Shown: positions 49,951 through 61,400 of the stretch, piece by piece | Layout: each line of letters starts with the position of its first letter | Position numbering within the stretch: position 1 is the stretch's first letter | NCBI GenBank assembly: GCA_947464275.1 | Contig: CANHVU010000002.1 | Coordinates: 124,001-188,000 of the forward strand | DNA from: Bacteroidota bacterium | Lineage (GTDB): Bacteria; Bacteroidota; Bacteroidia; UKL13-3 | Reading direction: 5' to 3' | Length of the DNA: 64,000 nucleotides | Notes under the pieces: generated by a model | Told to the model about the DNA's origin: nothing | Database searches by the model: none | The model's input: the letters and a program-made list of their open reading frames with translations, nothing else | Program-made: the position numbers and the translations under genes

Positions 49951-52233
49951 ATGATTAAAAAAATTTGCATCACGCTATATCTGTTTTTACCCATTTTTAT
50001 TTTAGCCCAACCTGCTGGTGGCCTTGGAACTTGGCGCGTCCATTTGCCATATTGGCAAAATAAAACCATAGCTGCTATTGGCAGCACAGTTTATGTTGGT
50101 TCATCAAGTTCAGTTTTTTCATACAATGAAGCCGATAAAGAATTAGAACGCATTTCAAAAGTTAATGGACTTTCAGATGTGGAAGTAAAGTTATTGCGCA
50201 GCAATCCTAATAATAATTTACTATTTATAGTTTATGAAAACGGAAATATTGATTTGCTCCAAAATGAGGTAATTACCAACATGCCACAGATTTTTCAACG
50301 TAATGTAATTGGCAAAAAATCTATTAATGATTTAACCTTTTACAACGGAAAAGCTTATTTGGCTTGCAGTTTTGGTATTGTTGTAATTGATATTAATAAA
50401 AAACAAATTGTTGATTCGTACCAAAATATTGGTGTTAATGGTAGTAATATTGAAATTTTAGACGTAGCCATTTTAGATAATTTTATATACGCATCAACTT
50501 ATAATGGTGTTTATAGGGCTAAGTTAAACAGTGGTAATTTGAGTGATTTTAACTTTTGGAGTCTAGTTAAATCATCTACAAAAAGTAATAAAATAGAAGC
50601 TTATAATGGAATGTTGTATGCCGAAATTGATAGTGTTTTAAATACTTTTAGCAATAATACTTGGACAGCAAGTAATGATTCTGATTTGAATAATGTACTT
50701 GATTTAGTTATTAGTAATAATAAATTAATTGTCACTACCTATCTTAATGTAAGTGAAATTGCTGCAAATAATGTAATAACTAAAACAGGGAAAGCACTTA
50801 AAAACTCCGCAATCCAATTACCTAACAACCGATTTGCTTGTGTAGATAATTTTGCGGGCATCCATCTTTTTCCGGGTGGAGAGTTTAATGGGTCTGACTT
50901 TATTTATCCAAATGGTCCATACAATAAAATTGCCACTGATTTTAAATTTATTAATGGAAAAATATATGCTGCAAGTGGTTATGCACCTTACTTTAACGAA
51001 AGTTTTAGTCACAATGGTTTATATATTTTTGATAATAATATTTGGACTAATACCAGTCAAGGAAATGCAATTACACCTGATTCCATAAGAGATATTTTGT
51101 CGATAGCTTACGATAATGTAAATGATAAACTTTTTGCAGCCTCTTATGGTTCAGGCTTGGTTAAAATGGATTTGACAGGCAAAGTAGAAGCGGTTTACAA
51201 TAAAAACAATAGCATTTTGCAAGAAGCATTTGGCGGAAGTTGTCGTGTTCCTGCATTGGCTTTTGATGCTGATAATAATTTATGGTTTACGAATCATTCT
51301 AGTGGTCAACCATTGTGCGCATTAAAGTCAGACGGTACGATGCAATGTTTTTCAGTAGGTAACGTTTTTGGCGGAAGTAATTATGTTACTGCAATTGCCA
51401 TTGACGATATGAATCAAAAATGGGTAGCTCATTCGCGTGAGGGAGGTTTACTTGTATATAATAATGGACTAGATATTAATAATGCAAATGATGACGCTTA
51501 TAAAGTATTGAATAAAGATATTGGAAATGGAGCCTTAGCGAGTAATCAGGTTAATTGTTTGGCAAAAGATAAAAATGGAGAAATTTGGGTTGGAACAAGC
51601 GAAGGTCTGAGTATTTTTAGTAGTCCTGAAAGTGTATTTGATGGTTCTGATAAAACATCATTCGATTCTCGCCAAATTGTAATAAAAACAGGCTTGGTGT
51701 ATTCCAATTTTTTAGGCGGAGAAAATGTAACTTGCATAACTGTTGATAAAGCCAATAGAAAGTGGATTGGAACTAATAATGGTGCTTGGTTAGTATCAAG
51801 CGATGGATATACTGTAATTCATAATTTTACTACCAAAAACAGTTCATTAATAGATAATAATATTTTGAGTATTGGTGTAAATGATAATACCGGAGAAGTT
51901 TTTTTTAGTACTTTAAAAGGTATGGTTAGCTTCATGGCTGATGCTACTGAAGCTAAGGAAGACTATAATGCTGTAGATATTTACCCAAATCCTGTTCGTC
52001 CTAATTTTATTGGAAATATTGCTATCAAGGGTTTAGCCGAAGCAAATGCAAACGTAAAAATTACTGATATAGCAGGCAATTTGGTGGCAGAAACGCAATC
52101 TTATGGAGGTTTTGCAACTTGGGATGGTAAAAATTTCGCAGGTTCAAGAGTTTCAACCGGAGTTTATTTAATTTTTTCTGCAAGTAAAGATGGTGCTAAA
52201 TCGTTTGTAGGTAAAATTGCATTTATCAATTAA
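49951..52233 (+). CDS. porZ: T9SS-associated beta-propeller protein, PorZ-like, with type A sorting domain
   Basis: GTWRVHLPYWQNKTIAAIGSTVYVGSSSSVFSYNEADKELERISKVNGLSDVEVKLLRSNPNNNLLFIVYENGNIDLL; GEIWVGTSEGLSIF propeller motifs; C-terminal YPNPVRPNF...GVYLIFSASKDGAKSFVGKIAFIN. Confidence 0.85.
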   Translation: MIKKICITLYLFLPIFILAQPAGGLGTWRVHLPYWQNKTIAAIGSTVYVGSSSSVFSYNEADKELERISKVNGLSDVEVKLLRSNPNNNLLFIVYENGNIDLLQNEVITNMPQIFQRNVIGKKSINDLTFYNGKAYLACSFGIVVIDINKKQIVDSYQNIGVNGSNIEILDVAILDNFIYASTYNGVYRAKLNSGNLSDFNFWSLVKSSTKSNKIEAYNGMLYAEIDSVLNTFSNNTWTASNDSDLNNVLDLVISNNKLIVTTYLNVSEIAANNVITKTGKALKNSAIQLPNNRFACVDNFAGIHLFPGGEFNGSDFIYPNGPYNKIATDFKFINGKIYAASGYAPYFNESFSHNGLYIFDNNIWTNTSQGNAITPDSIRDILSIAYDNVNDKLFAASYGSGLVKMDLTGKVEAVYNKNNSILQEAFGGSCRVPALAFDADNNLWFTNHSSGQPLCALKSDGTMQCFSVGNVFGGSNYVTAIAIDDMNQKWVAHSREGGLLVYNNGLDINNANDDAYKVLNKDIGNGALASNQVNCLAKDKNGEIWVGTSEGLSIFSSPESVFDGSDKTSFDSRQIVIKTGLVYSNFLGGENVTCITVDKANRKWIGTNNGAWLVSSDGYTVIHNFTTKNSSLIDNNILSIGVNDNTGEVFFSTLKGMVSFMADATEAKEDYNAVDIYPNPVRPNFIGNIAIKGLAEANANVKITDIAGNLVAETQSYGGFATWDGKNFAGSRVSTGVYLIFSASKDGAKSFVGKIAFIN

Positions 52234-52337
52234 TTATTTTCAATTTTTAAAATATTCATAAATTAATTTTTAGCAAATTGGTTTTTTGCCATTTTGTAAA
52301 TCAATCTTATATATTCGTACTTCATAAATTTTAGAAA

Positions 52338-53366
52338 ATGCAAATTAGTGTAGCGCAATTAGCGCAATTGTTAAACGGGACAGTAGTTGGAAACCCTGAT
52401 ATATTGCTTCATACGGTAGCAAAAATTGAAGATGGCAAAGAAGGAGCTTTGTCGTTTTTAGCTAATATGAAATATGAATCGCATATTTACGATACCAAAT
52501 CAAGTGTGGTTTTGGTAAATAACGATTTTATCCCTAGTCAAGAAATAAAAGCTACTTTAATAAAAGTAGAAAATGCTTATGCTTCGTTCACCTTATTGTT
52601 AGAACAATTTGCAGCTTATGCCAATAAAAAAGAAGGAATTGAAGAAGGCGCGGTTATAAATAAATCGGCCGAGTTAGGTACAAATCTATACATAGGAGCG
52701 TTGGCTTATATTGCTAAAGGCGTAAAAATTGGAAACAATTCACAAATTTACCCAACAACATATATCGGTGATAATGTAACTATTGGCGAAAATTGTATCA
52801 TTTATGCAGGTGTGAAAATTTACAATGACTGTTCAATTGGCAATAATGTAATTATTCATTCGGGCACTGTAATTGGTAGTGATGGTTTTGGTTTTGCTCC
52901 ATTGGCCGATAGGTCGTATAAAAAAATTCCGCAAATTGGTAATGTAATTATTGAAGATGATGTTGAAATTGGCAGTAATTGCAGTATTGACAGGGCAACA
53001 ATGGGTAGCACCATTTTAAGGAAAGGTGTAAAATTAGATAATTTAAACCAAGTGGCTCATAATGTGGAAATAGGTGAGCATACTGTGATGGCTGGGCAAA
53101 GTGCCATTGCTGGAAGTACCAAAATAGGTAAATATTGTATTTTGGCTGGTCAAGTAGGAATAGGAGGGCATTTAACCATAGCCGATGGAACTGTACTTGG
53201 TGCTAAAAGTGGCGTAAACAGTAATGTTAAAAAGGAAAATCAAAGATTATTTGGTGCACCTGCTTTTGAGTATGCAGAGTCAATTAAAGCATCAATTGTT
53301 TATAAAAAATTACCACAATTGTATAAAACGGTAAATGAGTTAGAAAGAAAAATAAATGAAAAATAA
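52338..53366 (+). CDS. lpxD: UDP-3-O-(3-hydroxymyristoyl)glucosamine N-acyltransferase
   Basis: [53 protein letters not shown], hexapeptide repeats. Confidence 0.94.
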   Translation: MQISVAQLAQLLNGTVVGNPDILLHTVAKIEDGKEGALSFLANMKYESHIYDTKSSVVLVNNDFIPSQEIKATLIKVENAYASFTLLLEQFAAYANKKEGIEEGAVINKSAELGTNLYIGALAYIAKGVKIGNNSQIYPTTYIGDNVTIGENCIIYAGVKIYNDCSIGNNVIIHSGTVIGSDGFGFAPLADRSYKKIPQIGNVIIEDDVEIGSNCSIDRATMGSTILRKGVKLDNLNQVAHNVEIGEHTVMAGQSAIAGSTKIGKYCILAGQVGIGGHLTIADGTVLGAKSGVNSNVKKENQRLFGAPAFEYAESIKASIVYKKLPQLYKTVNELERKINEK

Positions 53367-53437
53367 TTTTAGACGGCTGTAACTTTTTTTATTTACAAAT
53401 CGTTTCAGTTGTAATTTTAACCCAATAGGCTTATTGA

Positions 53438-53923
53438 ATGACTATTACTGAGTACAATACATGCGTTAAAAATTATGCTGATGCGGTTTACCGATTCATT
53501 TATAAAAATATAAAAGATGAGGATAAGGCTAAGGATATAGTGCAAGACACGTTTGAAAAAATGTGGCTAAAGGTGGATAATATTATAGCTGAAAAGGCTA
53601 AATCGTATTTATTTACCGCTGCCTATAATACCATGATTGACTCTATAAGAAAAGACAAACACAAAGCAACCTATGAGGAACATTACGATGACTACTTAAC
53701 TACCAATAATAATTACAACGATTTGAAAAAAGTGATTAATTTAGCTTTTAGTAAATTGAATGAAATTCAAAAAAGTGTAATAATGTTAAGAGATTACGAA
53801 GGTTACTCGTATGAGGAAATTGGAAAAATTACTGGGCTTAACGAAAGCCAGGTTAAAGTTTATATTTATAGAGCTAGGCTAAATTTAAAAGAATACATTG
53901 GTTCGCTAGAAAATGTGGTATAA
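53438..53923 (+). CDS. ECF-type RNA polymerase sigma-70 factor
   Basis: DEDKAKDIVQDTFEKMWLKVDNI (region 2) and LNEIQKSVIMLRDYEGYSYEEIGKITGLNESQVKVYIYRARLNLKEYI (region 4). Confidence 0.92.
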   Translation: MTITEYNTCVKNYADAVYRFIYKNIKDEDKAKDIVQDTFEKMWLKVDNIIAEKAKSYLFTAAYNTMIDSIRKDKHKATYEEHYDDYLTTNNNYNDLKKVINLAFSKLNEIQKSVIMLRDYEGYSYEEIGKITGLNESQVKVYIYRARLNLKEYIGSLENVV

Positions 53924-53947
53924 AGCGGTTTTAAACAAATAAGGAAC

Positions 53948-55129
53948 ATGGAAATAAATATTAATAATTACGAAGAGATTATAATTGACTTTTTGGATGG
54001 AAAGTTGGATGATAATACTGTGGCTAAACTATTTGTATTTTTAGACCAAAACCCTGCTATTAAAGCAGAGTTTGATTTGCTTAACGCTAATCAAGCTACT
54101 TTACCAGCCGAACCAATAGCTTTTGATTTTTCGGATTTGCTTAAGCAAGAAAAAATAAATGTAGCCGATTATTCCAATAAATTAATAGCGCTTTTAGAAA
54201 ACGATTTAACTCTAGAAGAAACCAAATCATTAGAAGCTGAAATTAGCACTTACCCTGAGCTAGCTGCTGAATTTGAATTATTTAAGAAAACAAAATTAGT
54301 TCATGAAAATGAAATTGTTTTTGCTAATAAACAACTTTTAACTAAAAAAGGTGGTTTTACTATCATTCCTATATTTAACCGTTATTCAGCCATTGCTGCT
54401 GTTTTTATTGCTGTAGTTATGGGCATTTATTTCTTTACCAATAATAAAGGTGAGCAAATGGCCGATAAAGTAGATGCTACCATTGCTAAATCAAAACAAG
54501 ATTCAATAAGTGAAATACTTAAATCTAAAAATAACGTACAAAATCAGTTAGAAAAAGAAACTGAACGAAAAATGTTGGCATTTGGAGGAGTTAATGTAGC
54601 CAGTGTTCAAAAACAAAACAAAAAAGCAGTTTTGCCAGCAAATAAAAACCCACAAAACAAAAAACCAGTTAAAGAAAATCCATTAAATGGAGGTGCCAAT
54701 CAATCTGTTGTGCCCAATAATAATGCGCCTAAAAAAGTGGTGGCTGAAAATGGTGGTGGAATGGGTAATTTCGCAAGTGCTGATTTGCCTATAGTTAACA
54801 ATGATTTTAAAGTTCAACCTAAAATAGTTGAGAATGCTATTGGAAACAATAATAATGAACAAATTATTGCTTCTAATCCTATTGATAACAATAAAAATGT
54901 AGATTTAAGAGATTATGTTAAACAACAGCTAAAAATTACTGCTCAATCTGAAGTAATTGCGGTAAATAGACCAACTAATTCAAACGAAAATATTTCATTG
55001 GCAGAGTCAATTGGTTTGAATGTACTTTCTCTTCTTAATAAAGTTTCCAATCGTGATGTGAAAATTAAAAAAACATACAATAACGATGGTGAAGTAGAAA
55101 AAGTAAGATTGGTAGCTAGTGGCTGGTAA
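53948..55129 (+). CDS. Putative single-TM anti-sigma factor-like protein
   Basis: Directly downstream of the ECF sigma; two N-terminal anti-sigma-like helical repeats, one TM segment (YSAIAAVFIAVVMGIYFFT), Asn/Lys-rich distal region. Confidence 0.65.
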   Translation: MEININNYEEIIIDFLDGKLDDNTVAKLFVFLDQNPAIKAEFDLLNANQATLPAEPIAFDFSDLLKQEKINVADYSNKLIALLENDLTLEETKSLEAEISTYPELAAEFELFKKTKLVHENEIVFANKQLLTKKGGFTIIPIFNRYSAIAAVFIAVVMGIYFFTNNKGEQMADKVDATIAKSKQDSISEILKSKNNVQNQLEKETERKMLAFGGVNVASVQKQNKKAVLPANKNPQNKKPVKENPLNGGANQSVVPNNNAPKKVVAENGGGMGNFASADLPIVNNDFKVQPKIVENAIGNNNNEQIIASNPIDNNKNVDLRDYVKQQLKITAQSEVIAVNRPTNSNENISLAESIGLNVLSLLNKVSNRDVKIKKTYNNDGEVEKVRLVASGW

Positions 55130-55462
55130 TTAAAGTGATTAAAAAACACAGCTTTTTTATTATATCTTTAAAAAAGTAAACGTAATTCTTTTAAACTTTA
55201 GGCCGTTTTTCAAGTATTAATTTATTATTACTTATTCTATTACTTCCCTCTTTTATTGATTTTTTTTGTCAAAAATGGATTTTTATCCATATTTCTTCTT
55301 CATAATTAGTTCATAATTACATTAATAATTTTTAATACTAGCGTCTAATTATCTTATTATTAAAATTTTACTTTTTTTTGTGTATTTTACTTTGCATATT
55401 GAACCCGTAAAATTACTACTTTTTGTGTAGTTTAAATTGAAACCAATAATCAAATAATAAAT

Positions 55463-58400
55463 ATGAACAAATCTACAAAACAAGAGTCCTTTGTGAAAAG
55501 GTGTTTAGGTTCAGCAAAAGTCACGCTTTTGCTCTTTCTATTAATGTTTGGAGTGATGCAAGTTCAAGCGCAGCTTACGGTTAGTGTAACTAACCCAAGC
55601 AATGCTACACCCGCATTATCAGCTTCCTACTCTTCACTTGCTTCTGCTATTACTGCTTTGAACTCATCAACTGCATTTAGTGGCCAAGTGATTTTAACTT
55701 GTTCAGGTACTTCTGAAACAGCACCAGTTGGTGGTTTTAGAATAGCCTTTACAGGAACTACTACAGGAACTAACAATGTAATTATTGATGGTTCTTCTAC
55801 TACAGTAACTGCAGCTAACTTATCTGCAACTACTGCAGGTGTTAGAACAGATGCCATTTTTAAAATTGTAGGTAGTGATTATGTTACTATCCAAAATTTT
55901 ACAATGACAGAAAATGCTGCTAACACTACAGGTGGTGCAATTGGTGTGCAAAAAATGACTGAGTTTGGTGTAGCATTATTTGCTTCATCTAATACCAATG
56001 GTGCTCAAAACAACACCATTAAAAACAATACCATTACTTTAAGCTCTGCTACCAAGTATCAAAATGCAATTGGTATTTTTTCTAGTACAGCTTCATCTGA
56101 AACAAACTCAGCGCAAGCAGCAGCTTCAGTGGCAGGTACCAACTCATTTAACATGATTTATGGTAACACTATTTCTGGAGTTGCCACAGGTATTTATTTT
56201 GTAAGTCCTGCTCAAACAGCTACTGTTTTTGAATCAGGTAATGATATTGGAGGTACTTCATTGAGTACTGGTAATACTATTACTTACGGTTGTTCAAATA
56301 CAGCTGGAGATTTAGGTTATACATCATATTCAGGAACTACAGCTGCAGGTGTTTATTTTAGAAACGTAGTTGGAAATAGTGTTAGATACAATACTATTAC
56401 AAACGTATCTACTTTAACTTTAACAAGTGGTGGTATTTTTTCAGCAAACGGTACAGCCCCTGTTTCAGTTCCTGTTTATACCTCTAATTTTAGTAATAAT
56501 ACCATTACCATTACACAAACTGCTTCAGTAGCCATTACAGGTATTGATTTTGGTTCAGGCACTGCCAATGGAACTATCACTTGTGATAATAATAAAATTA
56601 CAATTAACCATACCATAATTGCAGCAAACTCAGCAGCAGATAATGGTATCAAAGCCAATTATACTTGTGCTGGTGCATCTTTAAGTTATAACACAGTAAA
56701 TATTAACCAAGCAATTACAGCTACCGCTTCAATAGCATACGCAGGAACGCATTATGGTATTTGGATTCCTGGCGGATCTACTGCCAATATAACTGTTTAT
56801 GGTGATTCAGTAAATATTATCAAATCGGCCAATGCTTCTGCTACTTTTACTGCTACTCATAGTGGTACTGTTTATGGATTTAGTACATCAACCGCAGCTA
56901 GTTCTATGATTATAGGTAACTCAACTCCTGGAAATGGAAACGTTTTTATCATTAACGACAATCCTTCTGGTGCTGGTACTTATGCAGCAAGTTATATAAT
57001 TTACGGTTTTGATGGTAATGCATTGGCACACAATACCTATAGATGTGAGTATAACTATGTAGGAACAGGTAGAGGAAACTCTAGAAGTTCGAGTACTACT
57101 TATGGTTATTATTTACCTTCAGGAGGAAATAATACCATGTTTATTACTAATAATACGCTTTCTTTAGACAAAACAGGTGTAGCCACTGCGGGTGGAACTA
57201 CTTATGGCGTTTATGCAGGTGGTGCGGCTACCAATTGTCCAAATTACCGAATTGGCAACAATAACTTAACTTATAATAACCAAACAGCAGGAACAGCTAC
57301 TGGTACTTTTTATGGTATTTATACTTTTGATCAAAACAGTATGTTAACCAAAAAATACCAAACCAATAATGTTGTTTCAGGTAGTGGTTTGTTTACAACT
57401 TGTGTTGGTATATACCATTATTATGGAGATAATGTAGATTCTAATAATACAATTACTCTTACATCATCATCACCTACTACAAGCCCCGCACTGACTGGTA
57501 TTAGCTGTATCAATACTACACCAGCAGCATACAATGTGTATAATAATACCATCAGTTTAACTGCCACTGCAGGTAGTACCTCTGCTACCAGTCCAACTTT
57601 AATAGCAATTAACATGGCAGGTACCACTACAGCTAATTACTGCCACGATAATATCATTACCAATTTATCTACAGGAGCTACTACAGGTAATGCTACTGTT
57701 TCGGGTATCATTGTATCGGGTGGTGTTGAAAATAATGTTTATAGAAATAAAATATACAATTTATCAGCAAGCACCACCGGTGCAACCACTAGTATAGCCG
57801 GGATGAGAATTTCTGGTGGTACTTTGGTTAAAGTGTATAATAATTTAATATCACAAACCAATGCATTAACTGGTATCAATAATCCTAATGCAGTATTTGG
57901 TATTAATATTACTTCTACTTTAGCTCTTTCGGATATTAGAGTATATTACAATACAATCTATTTATCAAGCACCAATTCAGGTGGTACCAACTTTGGTGCA
58001 ACAGGTATTTTTCATACTTCAAATGCAACAGGAACGACTGCTAATTTAGACTTAAGAAACAATATTATTGTTAATAATATTACCCCTTCTGGAACTGGTC
58101 TTTCCATAGCATTTAGAAGAAGTTTAGCTACATTAGCCAACTATGCTACTACTTCAAATAATAACTTGTTTTATTGTACAAGTGGTTTATATGCTGATGG
58201 TGCGACAATCGATTCTACAGCATCAGCTATGATTTCGAGAGTTTCGCCAAGGGAAGGCAATTCTGTTAGTGAATCTTTATCTTTTTTAAACACAAGCTCA
58301 CCTTTAGGAGCTAATTTCTTAATGTTAGATCCATCAATTGCTACGCAAGTAGAAAGCGGTGGTTCATCAATTTCAGGTTACAATGATGATTATTTAACCA

Positions 58401-61400
58401 ATGGTGCACGTGCATCATATCCATTAACTGGTCAAGTATATGGTGGTGGAACTGCCCCTGATAGAGGAGCACAAGAAATGGATTTAACTCCAGCCGATTT
58501 ATCGGGTCCTGCTATTTCTTATACATTAGTGCCAAATACTACAAACACAAGTACAGTTTCATTAAATGCAACTATAACAGATGCAAGTGGTATACCTACT
58601 ACAGGTGCAGGCTTACCAACTTTATACTGGAGAGTGGGAACAACAGCTCCTTACACTGCGGTAACAGGTACTTATGTAAGTGGTTCAACTTATAATTTTG
58701 TATTTGGTGGTGGTGCAGTTAATGACTTGATTAGCTATTACATAGTAGCACAAGATAATGCAGCAACTCCAAATGTAACAGTATCACCTGCAACAGGTTC
58801 TGCAACACCAACCATTAATCCTCCTGCAGTAGGTACTGCTCCAACATCTCCAAATACTTATACTATTTTGGATGCATGGAATGGAACTTATGTAATAGGT
58901 GGTAACGGTGCTGGTTTGGCAGTAGGTGCTAACTATGTTTCTTTAACAGAAGCAGTAGGTGAAGCTTTACCAAATAGAATTAAATCAGTATATGTCACTG
59001 CAGGAGGAACAGGTTACACTTCTGCCCCTACTATCAGTTTTACTGGTGGTGGTGGAACAGGTGCAGCTGCAACTGCTGTTGTATCGGGTGGTGTAATTAC
59101 TAGAATTAACATGACAGCTTATGGAACAGGATACACATCTGCTCCAACTGTAGTTATTACCGGTGCTGGAACAGGTGCTACTGCTACAGCTAATTTATCA
59201 GGTGGTAGAGCATTGTCAGGCCCAGTTACTTTCTTATTATCATCTAATTACGATGGAACATTATATGAGTCAATTTTCCCTATTACCATTGGTGATATTG
59301 GACAAACTGCTACCAACACAGTAACCATTAAACCAGCTACTGGTGTTAATGCTACTATTAGTGGTTCATCGCTTACAAGTATCATTGATTTATATGGTGC
59401 TGATTATACTACTATTGATGGTTCAAATAATGGAACTGCATCAAAAAATTTAACCATTACTAATACTAATACATCTGCGAATACAGCGGTAATTAAAGTA
59501 ACTAGTTTAGGTGTTGGTTTGGGTGCTACTAACAACACTATTAAAAATTTGAATTTGTCTAATGGTTCAACTAGTGTAGTTAATTTTGGAGTTTTTGTAG
59601 GTGGAACAACTATCATTTCATCAGGTGCAGATAATGATAATACAACGATTCAAAACAATAATATTACTAATGCGACCACTGGCATATATGCAATAGGAAC
59701 TACAGCAACAAGTTCAGGTGGACTTGATAACTTAATGATTGTTGGAAATAATATTTCTTTTACAGCATCTGTTACCGGGGTATATGGAATTAGGGCAGGA
59801 TTTGCATTAAATGCTTCAATTAGTCAAAATACAATTGATATTGAAACATCAACAGCCAGTCTTGCTGCCATCTCACTTGAAACAGGCTTTGTTTCTTCCG
59901 TAGTGAATGCAAATCGTATTACAAAGGTTAAAGCAACTGCTGCTGCCACTATACCTATCAATAGAGGAATAGTTATAGGTACGGGTCAAACAGGAAGTAA
60001 TGTTACCATTTCAAACAATGTCATTTACAATGTTATCTCAACATACGCAACTACAAATGTTGGATCAAATTGTACCGGTATTATGATTGGTGCAGTTGGT
60101 GTGGGTACTACCTATTCGATTGTAACAGGTGGTATTAATTTATACCATAATAGTATTAATCTTTATGGCAATGTTGATAGAAATGCAGCATGTTTTCAAC
60201 ATAATGTATTTATTGGATCAGCAGCTACTAGCCTTGACATCAGAAATAATGTTTTTACTAACTCAATTGAGAATACAAATGCTTCAGGAACGACATCAAA
60301 ATCATATACCATTTATTGTCAGTCTGCTAATACTGCTTTCTCAAATATCAACTATAACGACTATTATGTTTCTGGTTCGCAAGGTGCATTAGGTTTCCTA
60401 ACATCAGCTAGAACAACCCTTGCTGATTTAATAACTGGATTTGGTGGAAATGCGAACTCATTAAATGTTGACCCTGCTTTCAATGCTAATAATGTTTTGT
60501 TTCCTCAAACGGGAGCTCCCATATTGGGTGTTGGAACACCTATCTCGGGTTTAACTACTGATTTTTTAGGTACAACAAGAAGTTTAACAGCTCCTTCAAT
60601 AGGTGCCTACGAAAATGGTGGTGACGGTGCTGCACCGGTAATTACCTTTAGTTCCTTAACCAATAGGACAGCAAGTGCTGATAGTACTATAATTGCTACG
60701 ATTCAAGATTTAGGTACATTAGCTGCTGGAACTGATTCAACAGTTAATAAACCAAGATTATATTTCAAAAAATCAACTGATGCTAATACATTTGGTGTAG
60801 CAAATGATTCAACTGGTAACGGTTGGAAATATGTTACCACTTCTTCAGTTGGTTCTCCTTATACTTTAAGTATTGACTACTCATTATTACGTTCTAGCTT
60901 AAATAATGCTGATATAATTCAATACTTTGTGGTTGCTCAAGATTACGCAGGTAATATTGGTGCCAGTCCTTCAACAGGTTTTGATGGTACAACAGTTGGT
61001 AATATTGTTTCAGGTCCAACAAATCCAAACTCATATATTATTATTGGGCCTCCAATTTCAGCAGGAACCTATACTATTGGAACTTCGGTGGCTAGTAATT
61101 ACCCTACCATTACAGCAGCGGCAAATGATTTTACGCTGCGTGGAATTGCAGGTGCGGTTACATACGAATTAGTTGACCCTGCTTATAATTCAACCACAGG
61201 AGAAACTTTCCCTATCGTTTTTGGAAATACTGTGGGAGCAAGTGCTTCTAACACCATAACCATTAGACCAATTGCTGGTAACAATGGAGTGGTAGTTACT
61301 TCATCAAATGGTACTGCTACTTTCGACTTAAATGCTTCAAAATATTTAACTTTTGATGGAAGACCAGGAGGAACTGGTTCATTTACTAGTGGAACTAACC

